64,000 bases of DNA from Pandoraea anhela (GTDB lineage Bacteria > Pseudomonadota > Gammaproteobacteria > Burkholderiales > Burkholderiaceae): assembly GCF_902459655.1 (NCBI RefSeq), contig NZ_CABPSB010000001.1:372001-436000 (forward strand). The letters run 5' to 3'. The position numbers were made by a program, and so were the translations under genes. Each line of letters opens with the position of its first letter. Position 1 is the stretch's first letter. A model generated the notes under the pieces. That model saw only the letters and a list, made by a program, of their open reading frames with translations, did no database searches and was not told the DNA's origin. This document shows positions 18,036 to 26,022 of the stretch, piece after piece.

Positions 18036-18185
18036 TCAACCGTGTCGAACGTCACGACGATGGCGACGCCACGTATGACGCGCCGCCGGGTGCTCCCGGC
18101 ACCAGTTGCGATCTGCCAGCCAGGCGACGGCAGCGCCCACGACCAGCGCAATCACCAACATCCCAATCAAGCTCCCTGTCAGCAT
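18036..18185 (-). CDS. 49-residue single-span membrane protein
   Basis: A short gene, below common ORF cut-offs. The reverse-strand ATG at 18185 has an almost ideal ribosome site, AGGAGG, five bases upstream. The product is MLTGSLIGMLVIALVVGAAV followed by AWLADRNWCRE and a His/Arg-rich tail ending in RRHRRDVRHG. It has one hydrophobic segment (residues 4-23) and a strongly basic C-terminus predicted to stay in the cytoplasm. It is followed 26 bases later by a bidirectional terminator with a T-run on this strand, so it looks like a complete unit. Function unknown. Confidence 0.7.
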   Translation of the reverse strand: MLTGSLIGMLVIALVVGAAVAWLADRNWCREHPAARHTWRRHRRDVRHG

Positions 18186-18372
18186 AGCGGCCTCCTAACT
18201 TCGATATGGCGGGATGGCACGATTTCATTCTAGGCAATCCCTATCGAAATAGGTACCCGAAAGTGATTCGGGTATACCGCGTTTATATGACGGCAACGTG
18301 TACGCCGGATCGGGACCCTGAAAGATGCCGCGACGCAGCATCGTTCAGGATTTCCGTTGCCGATGTGTGGCC
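18186..18372. other. Gap with hairpin after the SDR gene
   Basis: It holds an 8-bp stem TACCCGAA (18254-18261) / TTCGGGTA (18267-18274) with a five-base loop, a plausible weak terminator of the minus-strand SDR gene. Its right end is the SDR stop region; its left end carries the ribosome site and promoter of the 49-residue gene. Confidence 0.4.
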
Positions 18373-19086
18373 TCAGGCGATCGCGCCGCCGGCGTCGATC
18401 AGCACGGTCGACCCTGTCGCGCTGGGGGTGCCGGCGAGATAGAGAATGCTGTTCGCGACGTCTTCGGCCGCCACGACGCGGCGTGCGGGGAGCCGCTCTG
18501 CCGCATTGCGATACATCGCCTCGCGGTCCGCTTCGGACAATTTGTTCCACAGCGGCGTCGCCGTCAGGCCCGGCGACACCGTATTGACCCGTACCGGCGA
18601 GAGCTCCAGCGCCAGCCCGCGTCCGAGCGCTTCGACGGCGGCATTGATCGCGCCCTGCACGACCGACGACGTATTCGGTCGCACGCTCAGGTAGCCCGAC
18701 GTCAACGTGAGCGACCCCCCATCTTCAATACGCGCGAATTTGGCGACGTGATACGTCCCCCAGAACTTGCTGTTGAACGCCGCATGGGCGTCTTCCAGAG
18801 ACAACTTGCGCACTTGCCCCGTGGGCGTCTGCGCTGCGGAGATCACAACGTGCTGCCACGGCGCATGCGCCGCGAAGAAGCGTTCGACGGCCGCTACGTC
18901 GCCGGTATCGAGCACGACTGCACGTGCGGTGCTGCCGATGGTGGCGAGCGCGTCGTCGAGCTTTGCCTGATTGCGCGAGGCGATCGTGACGGTCGCGCCG
19001 GCGTTGGCGAACGCTTGCGCCGCCGCACGGCCGATGCCGGAACTGCCGCCGATGACGAGCACGCGCTGACCTTCGAAATTGAACAT
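18373..19086 (-). CDS. Atypical SDR-family protein lacking the usual Tyr-Lys pair
   Basis: A 237-residue Rossmann-fold protein. The nucleotide-binding motif is VLVIGGSSGIGRA and the C-terminus has SPGLTATPLW and LIDAGGAIA as in classical SDRs. In the place of the catalytic YxxxK the sequence reads VVQGAINAAVEALGRG, so neither the tyrosine nor the lysine is present, although the preceding Ser is (LTSGY). It is therefore either inactive as an oxidoreductase or uses another mechanism. I start at MFNFEG (19086); GGAG lies nine bases upstream. It is divergent from a LysR regulator that probably controls it. Confidence 0.85.
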   Translation of the reverse strand: MFNFEGQRVLVIGGSSGIGRAAAQAFANAGATVTIASRNQAKLDDALATIGSTARAVVLDTGDVAAVERFFAAHAPWQHVVISAAQTPTGQVRKLSLEDAHAAFNSKFWGTYHVAKFARIEDGGSLTLTSGYLSVRPNTSSVVQGAINAAVEALGRGLALELSPVRVNTVSPGLTATPLWNKLSEADREAMYRNAAERLPARRVVAAEDVANSILYLAGTPSATGSTVLIDAGGAIA

Positions 19087-19215
19087 GATGTGACTCCGGA
19101 AATGGGGAGGAGGATCGGAAAACCGCGACACCCCCGGGCCACCGGCGATGTCATGAAGCTATTGTGATCCTCATCCTCGAAGACGATAATCCCCCAAAAA
19201 ACTGAATGACTCTCT

Positions 19216-19227
19216 TCAATTTATTGA
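19216..19227. promoter_or_regulatory. Dyad in the SDR-LysR divergent region
   Basis: The perfect 12-base palindromic element TCAAT, TT, ATTGA lies 13 bases before the LysR ATG in a 154-bp divergent gap, the place where a LysR protein binds to control itself and its neighbour. The role is inferred from position. Confidence 0.35.
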
Positions 19228-19240
19228 GAATTGCATCCCG

Positions 19241-20146
19241 ATGATCGATCAGACGCTGGACCTTACCCTCTTCGACCGGGTGGTCGCGACGGGCAGCATG
19301 TCGGGCGCCGCGCGCGAGCTGGGATTGTCGCTGGCGGTCGTGAGCAAACGCCTCGGCCTGCTCGAACAGCGGCTCGGTGTACGCCTGCTCAATCGCACCA
19401 CGCGCAAACAGGCGCTCACCGAGGAAGGACAGGTCTTCCATGCGTGTTGCCAGCGAATTCTGGCGGAAATCGCCGAGACTGAACGGTTGATGACGCGACA
19501 GGCAGGCACCGTTGGCGGCGTGCTTCGCATCAGCGCGCCACGCGCGTTCGGGCGTCGCCATCTCACCCCGCTGCTTGTCGCATTTCGCGAACAGCATCCC
19601 GACGTGAGGGTGCATCTGTCGCTGAGCGACCTGTGGGTCGATCTCGTTGCCCACGGCATCGATGTCGCCATCCGCGTGGGCGCCCTGCCCGACTCCAGTC
19701 TCATCGCGCAGGAACTTGCGCCGAACTATCGCGTGCTGGTCGCCTCCCACGCTTATCTGGCGCGGCGCGGTACGCCCCACGATGTGGGAGACCTGCGCCG
19801 TCACGATTGCATTCTGTTCGGCAACGCGCCTCACGGCGATTGGCGATTTGTATCGCAATCCGAAACATTTCGCGTGCAAGTCCCCGATACTTATGTCGTC
19901 GACGACGGGGATACGGCCCATGAACTCGCGTTGCATGGCGCGGGCATCACGCAGAAATCGATCTGGGATGTCGGCGACGATATTCAGGCAGGCCGCCTCG
20001 CACGCGTGCTGCCCGACCTGCGGATTCCGGCGGCGCCGCTGCATGCCGTATACCCGCACAGCCGCCATCTGGCGCCGCGCACGCGCATGTTCGTCGAGTT
20101 CCTGCGCGACAGCCTTCGTGCCACGTGGCGCTGGCCGCAGGACTGA
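19241..20146 (+). CDS. LysR-family transcriptional regulator
   Basis: A 301-residue LysR protein. The N-terminal winged helix has SMSGAARELGLSLAVVSKRLGLLEQRLGVRLLNRTTRK, followed by the effector domain with HPDVRVHLSLSDLWVDLVAHGIDVAIRVG. The C-terminal phrase AVYPHSRHLAPRTRMFVEFL is characteristic of the CrgA/AphB-like subgroup. It is read away from the SDR gene across a shared control region. The ATG at 19241 has no strong ribosome site, but the frame start fits the family. Confidence 0.92.
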   Translation: MIDQTLDLTLFDRVVATGSMSGAARELGLSLAVVSKRLGLLEQRLGVRLLNRTTRKQALTEEGQVFHACCQRILAEIAETERLMTRQAGTVGGVLRISAPRAFGRRHLTPLLVAFREQHPDVRVHLSLSDLWVDLVAHGIDVAIRVGALPDSSLIAQELAPNYRVLVASHAYLARRGTPHDVGDLRRHDCILFGNAPHGDWRFVSQSETFRVQVPDTYVVDDGDTAHELALHGAGITQKSIWDVGDDIQAGRLARVLPDLRIPAAPLHAVYPHSRHLAPRTRMFVEFLRDSLRATWRWPQD

Positions 20147-20173
20147 CCGGCCGCCGCGCCTCACGACATCCCG

Positions 20174-20827
20174 TCAGTCGGTCGCGGCGCGCTGATCGGC
20201 TTCGTTATCGGCTTCGTTATCGGCTTCGTTATGGACCTCGCTATGGGCCTCGTTCAGCGCCTCACGCCCCGCCGCCAGTAATGCCTCCGACAGCGCCGGG
20301 TCGGCGCTCACCACGGCGCGCGAAAGCACGAGCGAGCCGACCATCTGCGCGAATCGCGCCATGGCGCGTCGATGCGCCTGCTCGTGCGTCAGCCCCTGCG
20401 CCATACCTGCTGCGGTCATGTGTTCGAGCGAGTCCGCCAGCCCTTTTGCGTAAAACGCCTGCGCCTCGCCACCGATACGCGACACGTCCCCCGCGAACCC
20501 GGCCATCGGGCAGCCGCACGCCACATCGTCCCGATGTGCCGTCGACAGATACCTGTTCGCGCCGGCCTTCGCCGGCTCGCCTGAGGCCACTGCCGCGGCG
20601 CTCTGCGCGAGGCGTCCGTTGTTCGCCTCGATCGCCCGCGCCATGACGGCGGCGACGAGCGCGTCCTTCGACTTGAAGTGGTTGTAGAAGCCACCCTGCG
20701 TGAAACCCGCCTCCTTCATCAGCGCCGTCAGCCCGACGGCATCGACGCCTCGCTCGCGAAACAACCGATCGGCCGCACTGACGATCGCCTCCCGGTTCTC
20801 CGCCGCCTGCTCTCTTGAAATTCCCAT
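20174..20827 (-). CDS. TetR-family regulator with repetitive acidic tail
   Basis: A 217-residue regulator. The HTH domain is at the N-terminus (EAIVSAADRLFRERGVDAVGLTALMKEAG, with FTQGGFYNHFKSKDALV), typical of the NemR/AcrR-like TetR proteins that control SDR or reductase genes. The ligand domain includes a CGCP motif (residues ~105-108) that might be redox-active. The last residues contain EADN repeated three times, encoded by a 12-bp tandem repeat (GGCTTCGTTATC). It is divergent from an SDR gene. Confidence 0.9.
   Translation of the reverse strand: MGISREQAAENREAIVSAADRLFRERGVDAVGLTALMKEAGFTQGGFYNHFKSKDALVAAVMARAIEANNGRLAQSAAAVASGEPAKAGANRYLSTAHRDDVACGCPMAGFAGDVSRIGGEAQAFYAKGLADSLEHMTAAGMAQGLTHEQAHRRAMARFAQMVGSLVLSRAVVSADPALSEALLAAGREALNEAHSEVHNEADNEADNEADQRAATD
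20195..20232. repeat. 12-bp tandem repeat inside the TetR C-terminus
   Basis: The unit GGCTTCGTTATC occurs three times in a row, with the last copy changing at its end. It keeps the frame and encodes the EADN repeats of the regulator's tail, so copy-number changes would alter the tail length without breaking the gene. Confidence 0.85.
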
Positions 20828-20938
20828 TTTCCTGCTCCTTGACCCATAGCCGACGCATCGCCGCTATCGACCTCATCGAAAAAGACAATGTCGATCACCA
20901 TTGACAAATTCGCTCTCCGTTTGCACAATGCGCTCAAA

Positions 20939-20964
20939 TTGACGATGGCGACCACCATTGTCAA
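20939..20964. promoter_or_regulatory. Inverted-repeat operator candidate between TetR and SDR genes
   Basis: TTGACGATGG (20939-20948) and CCATTGTCAA (20955-20964) are 10-base arms with one mismatch and a six-base spacer (26 bp overall). A related partial copy with the half site CCATTGAC is at 20884-20907, nearer the TetR start. Two similar sites in a divergent gap are what an autoregulating TetR protein that also represses its neighbour would use. Confidence 0.6.
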
Positions 20965-21033
20965 GAACTGTAACCGAATTCGCCGGTCGTTTCCATGGTC
21001 GATTCGGCCCACTTACCTTGCTGGAGCAGTGAA

Positions 21034-21744
21034 ATGAAGATCAAAGATGCCGTCGTATTCATTACCGGTGCAAACCGTGGCCTGGGACTCGAATTCGCAA
21101 AGCAGGCGCTGGCCCTCGGCGCGAAGAAGGTCTACGCCGGATCGCGCGATCCGTCCAAGGTGACGTTGCCGGGCGTCGTTCCGGTCAAGCTCGACGTCAA
21201 CAATCCGCACGACGTGGCCGCGGCCGCGGAACTGGCCGGCGACGTGACGCTGCTCATCAACAACGCCGGCATTGCCCGCGTGTCCGAAGGACTGACTCGC
21301 CCGGGCGCGGCGCAACTGCTGCGCGAGACGCTGGAGACCAACCTGTTCGGCGTGCTCGCCATGACCCAGGCGTTCGCCCCGATCCTCGGCCGCAATGGGG
21401 GCGGCGCACTGCTCAACGTGCTGTCCATCGTGAGCTGGGTCAACTCGCGCGTGATCCCTGAATATTCGATCACGAAGTCGGCCGCATGGTCGCTGACCAA
21501 TGGCGTGCGTCACGAGCTTCGCGCACAGAACACTCAGGTGGTGGGCTTGCATGCGGGTTACATCGACACCGACCTGACGAGCGGCTTCGACGTGGAAAAA
21601 GCCGCGCCGTCGGACGTGGTGCGTCAGGCATACGACGCCATCGAGGCGGGTGAGCTGGAAGTGAGCGTCGACGAGCGGACCCGCGCCGTCAAGCAGGCGT
21701 TGACGCAAGGCGTCTACCTGATCGATCCGTCCGCGCAATCGTAA
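21034..21744 (+). CDS. SDR-family oxidoreductase
   Basis: A 236-residue classical-type short-chain dehydrogenase with nucleotide motif GANRGLGLEFAK, a NNAG motif (LLINNAGIARVSEG) and an intact catalytic YxxxK in EYSITKSAAW. Substrate unknown. I start at MKIKDA (21034) because GGAG lies eleven bases upstream; the open frame extends 13 residues further. It is divergent from the TetR gene across the operator region and is the obvious target of that regulator. Confidence 0.92.
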   Translation: MKIKDAVVFITGANRGLGLEFAKQALALGAKKVYAGSRDPSKVTLPGVVPVKLDVNNPHDVAAAAELAGDVTLLINNAGIARVSEGLTRPGAAQLLRETLETNLFGVLAMTQAFAPILGRNGGGALLNVLSIVSWVNSRVIPEYSITKSAAWSLTNGVRHELRAQNTQVVGLHAGYIDTDLTSGFDVEKAAPSDVVRQAYDAIEAGELEVSVDERTRAVKQALTQGVYLIDPSAQS

Positions 21745-21747
21745 AAA

Positions 21748-21782
21748 AACGCCGCGGCGCCCTGCCCGGGCGTCGCGGCGTT
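21748..21782. terminator. Bidirectional terminator between SDR gene and rdgC
   Basis: A strong hairpin with AACGCCGCG on the left and CGCGGCGTT on the right and an inner CGCCC/GGGCG stem. It separates two convergent genes, and the minus strand adds a run of seven T residues after it. Confidence 0.85.
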
Positions 21783-21815
21783 CCGTGTGTCGGCGAAACA
21801 GGTCGCGGGCGGGCG

Positions 21816-22724
21816 TCAGGCCGCCTTGTCCATCTGGCGCTCACCGCCCACGGCTTCGACCAGATCGTCGAGCATGCGGGCGAGTTCGCCGGTCATGAGC
21901 GCCACATCCGCGTCGAACTTCTCGGCTTCGCCTTCGGCAGTCGGGTCGGCGGCGTCCTTGATGATGTCGAGCGGCGTCACGCGCTTGATGATGAAGGCGT
22001 CGGTCAGGACGAACGAGATGCGGTCGTTCCACGTCATCGCCAGCTTCGTGCAGCGCTTGCCGGCCTCGATGTGCTGGCGCACGTCCGCACCGTCGAGCGG
22101 ATGCGCCACATAGCGCACCGCCGCCTTTTCATCGGTGTTCGAGCGCAGTTCGACGTCCTGATCGACGGTGAAACCGGCGGGGGCGTCGTTGCCGGCAAGC
22201 CATGACGTCATCACGGCCACCGGCGCTTCGTTGAGCTCGACGTTCTCCAGCATGATGTCCAGCGTCTTGAGCAGCAGGCTGCGCACTTCGTCGGCCTTCG
22301 CCGGCGACGCAGCATCGATCACCAGCCAGCGATTGACCGGATCGATCCACACACGCGTATCGCGACGAATGCCGAACGCGCGCGGCAGCAGCTCGTCGGT
22401 GACTTGCTCCTTGAGCTCGCGCATTTGCTTGCGGCCCGGCTTGAAGCCCTGCTGCTCCTCGAGTTCGGCGGCCTTGGCCCGCGTCACCTGATTGACGACG
22501 GTCGTCGGCAGCAGCTTCTTCTCGGCGCGATAGGCGAGCAGGAACTGACGATTGATGCTGTGCACGAGTTCACCGCCTTCGCGCGGCGGTGCCCAGCCCT
22601 GCACCTGCATTTCGAGGCTGCCGCCCTCACGGAAGGCGTGCTTTTCGAGCGCCTCTTCCATTTGCGCGACGCTCATGGACCAACCGGCAGGAATTCGGTG
22701 CAACTGAAGATTCTTGAACCACAT
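21816..22724 (-). CDS. rdgC: Recombination-associated protein RdgC
   Basis: A 302-residue nucleoid-associated DNA-binding protein that forms a ring around DNA and restrains RecA. The start [15 protein letters not shown] is the family's near-invariant beginning, so I place the start there (22724) instead of the ATG three codons upstream. Other family landmarks are [27 protein letters not shown] and the C-terminal [22 protein letters not shown]. Length matches E. coli RdgC (303). It sits alone on this strand after a bidirectional terminator. Confidence 0.97.
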   Translation of the reverse strand: MWFKNLQLHRIPAGWSMSVAQMEEALEKHAFREGGSLEMQVQGWAPPREGGELVHSINRQFLLAYRAEKKLLPTTVVNQVTRAKAAELEEQQGFKPGRKQMRELKEQVTDELLPRAFGIRRDTRVWIDPVNRWLVIDAASPAKADEVRSLLLKTLDIMLENVELNEAPVAVMTSWLAGNDAPAGFTVDQDVELRSNTDEKAAVRYVAHPLDGADVRQHIEAGKRCTKLAMTWNDRISFVLTDAFIIKRVTPLDIIKDAADPTAEGEAEKFDADVALMTGELARMLDDLVEAVGGERQMDKAA

Positions 22725-22821
22725 CGGCATCACCGCAAAATCAAAAGCACGGATTTTACCAGCGCCGGGAGGTACGGCGAAGTGCGGTCACGCCAATCGT
22801 GCAAAACGCCTTCGAAAGACG

Positions 22822-23289
22822 TCAGAGGAAGCGGTCGAGAATCTTCCGGCTGGGCTTGTCCAGCGTGCCCGTGTCGCGAATCAGGAAGTGGATGCCGTGG
22901 TTGTCGGTAATGAGCAGCGTGTGCGCACCCAGACGTCGAATGTCTTCTTCGCCGCGCAGCACGAACGACGCCTCGCCGCGATTCGTCTCGACGGTCCATT
23001 TGCTGGGCGTGGCGAACGTCGACACCCCCTTGATGCGCAGCACCTCCGGCATGAATTCACGGGCGGCCAGTTCGTCGTGCACGAGCGCGCGCATGGCCGA
23101 CGGCAATGCATCGAGCGAATCGAGCCAGACCAGTTCCCGGCCTTCGGTGCTCACGAGCGCGAGCCCCTCCTGGGGTGCGGCGATCGGGAACGCGCGCACC
23201 GGCACGACGCCTTCATGGGCGACGCCCTCGGCGTCGGTCAGCACCAGACGTCCGAAGGCGTTGCGCGACAGGGTGAAATCGATCTGCAT
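22822..23289 (-). CDS. DUF1854-family protein linked to cyanophycin metabolism
   Basis: A 155-residue soluble protein of the DUF1854 family, which I know as a cyanophycin-associated family of unknown role. Recognisable segments are EGVVPVRAFPIAAPQEGLALVSTEGRELVWLDSL, PEVLRIKGVSTFATPSKWTVETNRG and RLGAHTLLITDNHGIHFLIRDT. It follows the ABC transporter gene by 30 bases on the minus strand, next to two cyanophycin synthetases, the usual context. A part in polymer handling or in partnering the transporter is plausible but unproven. Confidence 0.88.
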   Translation of the reverse strand: MQIDFTLSRNAFGRLVLTDAEGVAHEGVVPVRAFPIAAPQEGLALVSTEGRELVWLDSLDALPSAMRALVHDELAAREFMPEVLRIKGVSTFATPSKWTVETNRGEASFVLRGEEDIRRLGAHTLLITDNHGIHFLIRDTGTLDKPSRKILDRFL

Positions 23290-23319
23290 AAGTAGCTTCG
23301 CGAATGGTGCGGTTGACGA

Positions 23320-25725
23320 TTAGTTGACGGAGAGCGGCTGGGCAGGCGCGGCGGTGACGGCGGCGACCGTCGCGGCAGCTTCGGCCGACTCGACGACCGC
23401 GTCGATATCCGTATCGACGTTGCGCTGCTGCGCCTGATAAAGCTTGTAGTACGCGCCTTCACGTGCGATCAGTTCGTCGTGGTTGCCCACTTCGACGATC
23501 TTGCCGCGATCGAGCACCACGAGCCGGTCGGCCTTGCGCAGCGTCGAGAGACGGTGCGCGATGGCAATCGTCGTGCGGCCCTTGACGAGGTTGTCGAGCG
23601 CCTTCTGAATTTCCTTCTCCGTCGCGGTATCCACCGACGACGTCGCTTCGTCCAGAATCAGAATTCTCGGATCGATCAGCAAGGCACGCGCAATCGAAAT
23701 GCGCTGACGCTCACCGCCCGAGAGCGCCTGACCACGCTCGCCGACAAGCGAGTCGTAACCGTGCGGCAACCGCAGAATGAACTCGTGGGCGTGGGCCGCG
23801 CGCGCCGCGGCGACGATCTCCGCGCGCGTCGCATTCGGCTTGCCGTAGGCGATGTTGTCCGCAATCGTGCCGAAGAACAGGAACGGCTCCTGCAACACCA
23901 GACCGACGTTGCGGCGGAAGTCCGAGACCGGCAGCGCACGGATGTCTACGCCGTCGATCTGAATCGAGCCTTCGGCCACATCGTAGAAGCGGCAGATCAG
24001 GTTCACGAGCGTGCTCTTGCCCGAGCCGCTGTGACCGACCAGACCGATCATCTCGCCCGGCGCGATGCGCAGATCCATCCCCCGGATCACGGCGCGGTTG
24101 CCGTAGCGAAAACCGATGTCGCGCAGATCGATGGCGCCCTTCACTTCCTTCAGATGCACCGGATTGACCGGCTCAGGCACGTTCGAGACGTGATCGAGAA
24201 TATCGAAAATGCGCTTCGCGCCGGCGGCGGCTTTCTGCGTCACGGAGACGATGCGGCTCATCGAATCGAGACGCGTGTAGAAACGGCTGATGTACGTGAG
24301 GAACGCGGCGAGCACGCCGACCGTGATCTCATGCTTCGAGACTTGCCAGATACCGAAGATCCAGACAACCAGCAGGCCGACTTCCGTGAGGAACGTGACC
24401 GTCGGCGAGAACAGCGACCAGACCTTGTTCACGCGGTCGTTGATCACCAGGTTGTGACGGTTCGCCTCCTTGAAGCGCGCCACCTCCCGATTCTCCTGCG
24501 CGAACGCCTTGACCACGCGAATGCCCGGAATCGTATCGGCCAGCACGTTGGTGATTTCCGACCAGATGCGGTCGACCTTCTCGAAGCCGTGACGCAGCCG
24601 ATCGCGCACCAGATGAATCAGCCACGCGATGAACGGCAGCGGCACCAGCGTGACGACTGCCAGCCACGGGTTGATCGATACGAGAATGACCGCCGTCATC
24701 ACGATCATCAGCACGTCGGTCGCGAAGTCCAGCAAATGCAGCGAGAGAAAGACGCATATACGATCGCTCTCCGAACCGATGCGCGCCATCAGGTCGCCCG
24801 TACGCTTGCCGCCGAAGTACTCCAGCGACAGGCGCAGCAGGTGCGAATAAGTCGCCGTGCGCAAATCCGCCCCGATACGCTCCGACACCTTGGCGAGCAA
24901 ATAGGTGCGCGCCCAGCCCAGCACCCAGGCCACAAGCCCCGCGCCCATCAAGCCCGACAAATACATTCCCACCAGGTGGTAATCGATGGGCTTGCCGTTC
25001 TGGAATGGGATCAGCACGTTGTCCATGAGCGGCATCGTCAGATACGGCGGGATCAGCGTGGCCCCCGTGGCACAAAGCGTCAGCAGGAAACCGGCCAATA
25101 ACTGAAAGCGATACGGACGCGCGAAGCGCCACAATCTGAGCAATGCCCACGTCGACGGCGGGGCTTCTGCTTCCGGATTGCATTGCGGGCACTCTTCGGC
25201 CCCCGTCGGCAACTCCGCCTGACAAATCGGGCAAACCCCGGCATCTTCCGGCTCGTGGCTTGCGGCATGGCCGGCGACGAGCGCGTCACGCTGGCGCACG
25301 ATCGTGTCCATCAGCGTCAGCGCCGCAGGATTCTGGCCGAGCGTGTAGCGCCAGTTGGCGAGCTTTCGGGTGGCGTCGCACAACTCCAGCGAGCCGACGC
25401 CCGCGTGGTCCGTGTGCGCGAGCGTCAGGTCGGCCCGGTACGCCCACGAATGCCAGGCCCCCGAGGGCGTGTCGCGGCGTGCTTCACGGGCGATGACACG
25501 ACGGTCGGTCGCGACGACCACCCCCCGCGCGAAATGCAATTGCGCATCCAGATCGACGGTAAGCCAGGCCAGCACCGTCTCGCCTTCGGCGAGTTGGGCG
25601 GTGAGATCGAGGTACCAGGATTCGGCGGCGGCACTGCGGGCCGGCGTGGCAGCCACAGACGCGGCGGCGGAAACATCTGTCGATGGGGCGGCGGGTGACG
25701 CCGCTTGAGCGGAGGTGTCAGTCAT
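23320..25725 (-). CDS. Cyanophycin-associated ABC transporter, fused permease-ATPase with zinc ribbon
   Basis: An 801-residue half-transporter of the ABCB exporter type. Order of parts: low-complexity N-tail (1-35), a small beta-rich domain (36-145), a zinc ribbon with cysteines C165, C168, C179 and C182 (CPIC...CPQC), six membrane spans (about 195-500), and an ATPase domain with Walker A GHSGSGKST, signature LSGGERQR and Walker B ILILDEATSS. Export systems with this N-terminal extension are known next to cphA genes. It is divergent from cphA across 297 bases and overlaps no gene; the DUF1854 gene follows it. Substrate not established. Confidence 0.9.
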   Translation of the reverse strand: MTDTSAQAASPAAPSTDVSAAASVAATPARSAAAESWYLDLTAQLAEGETVLAWLTVDLDAQLHFARGVVVATDRRVIAREARRDTPSGAWHSWAYRADLTLAHTDHAGVGSLELCDATRKLANWRYTLGQNPAALTLMDTIVRQRDALVAGHAASHEPEDAGVCPICQAELPTGAEECPQCNPEAEAPPSTWALLRLWRFARPYRFQLLAGFLLTLCATGATLIPPYLTMPLMDNVLIPFQNGKPIDYHLVGMYLSGLMGAGLVAWVLGWARTYLLAKVSERIGADLRTATYSHLLRLSLEYFGGKRTGDLMARIGSESDRICVFLSLHLLDFATDVLMIVMTAVILVSINPWLAVVTLVPLPFIAWLIHLVRDRLRHGFEKVDRIWSEITNVLADTIPGIRVVKAFAQENREVARFKEANRHNLVINDRVNKVWSLFSPTVTFLTEVGLLVVWIFGIWQVSKHEITVGVLAAFLTYISRFYTRLDSMSRIVSVTQKAAAGAKRIFDILDHVSNVPEPVNPVHLKEVKGAIDLRDIGFRYGNRAVIRGMDLRIAPGEMIGLVGHSGSGKSTLVNLICRFYDVAEGSIQIDGVDIRALPVSDFRRNVGLVLQEPFLFFGTIADNIAYGKPNATRAEIVAAARAAHAHEFILRLPHGYDSLVGERGQALSGGERQRISIARALLIDPRILILDEATSSVDTATEKEIQKALDNLVKGRTTIAIAHRLSTLRKADRLVVLDRGKIVEVGNHDELIAREGAYYKLYQAQQRNVDTDIDAVVESAEAAATVAAVTAAPAQPLSVN

Positions 25726-26022
25726 TGATGCGGCAGACGTGTCCTCAAGGGGCGGACATCGAGCAAACGGAGAAAAATCGACGCGGACTTTCCCTGTCAG
25801 GTCCGCAAAATTGCCGCAAGTATAACCACAGCGACGCTTTTTGCGACACAGAGTTCCCGCATGACACGGTGCAACATGGAAATATTGTTGCGCCTGTCAA
25901 CCGTTTACGGAATTTTTGCGTTAAGCATCCAGTTAACTGTAAAAGCGCGACCGGCTGTGCCGCCCCCAATTGGCCTCGCCGGCTTTCTCGTACCAGCCCT
26001 GACGCGTGAATTAAAGCCTTAG

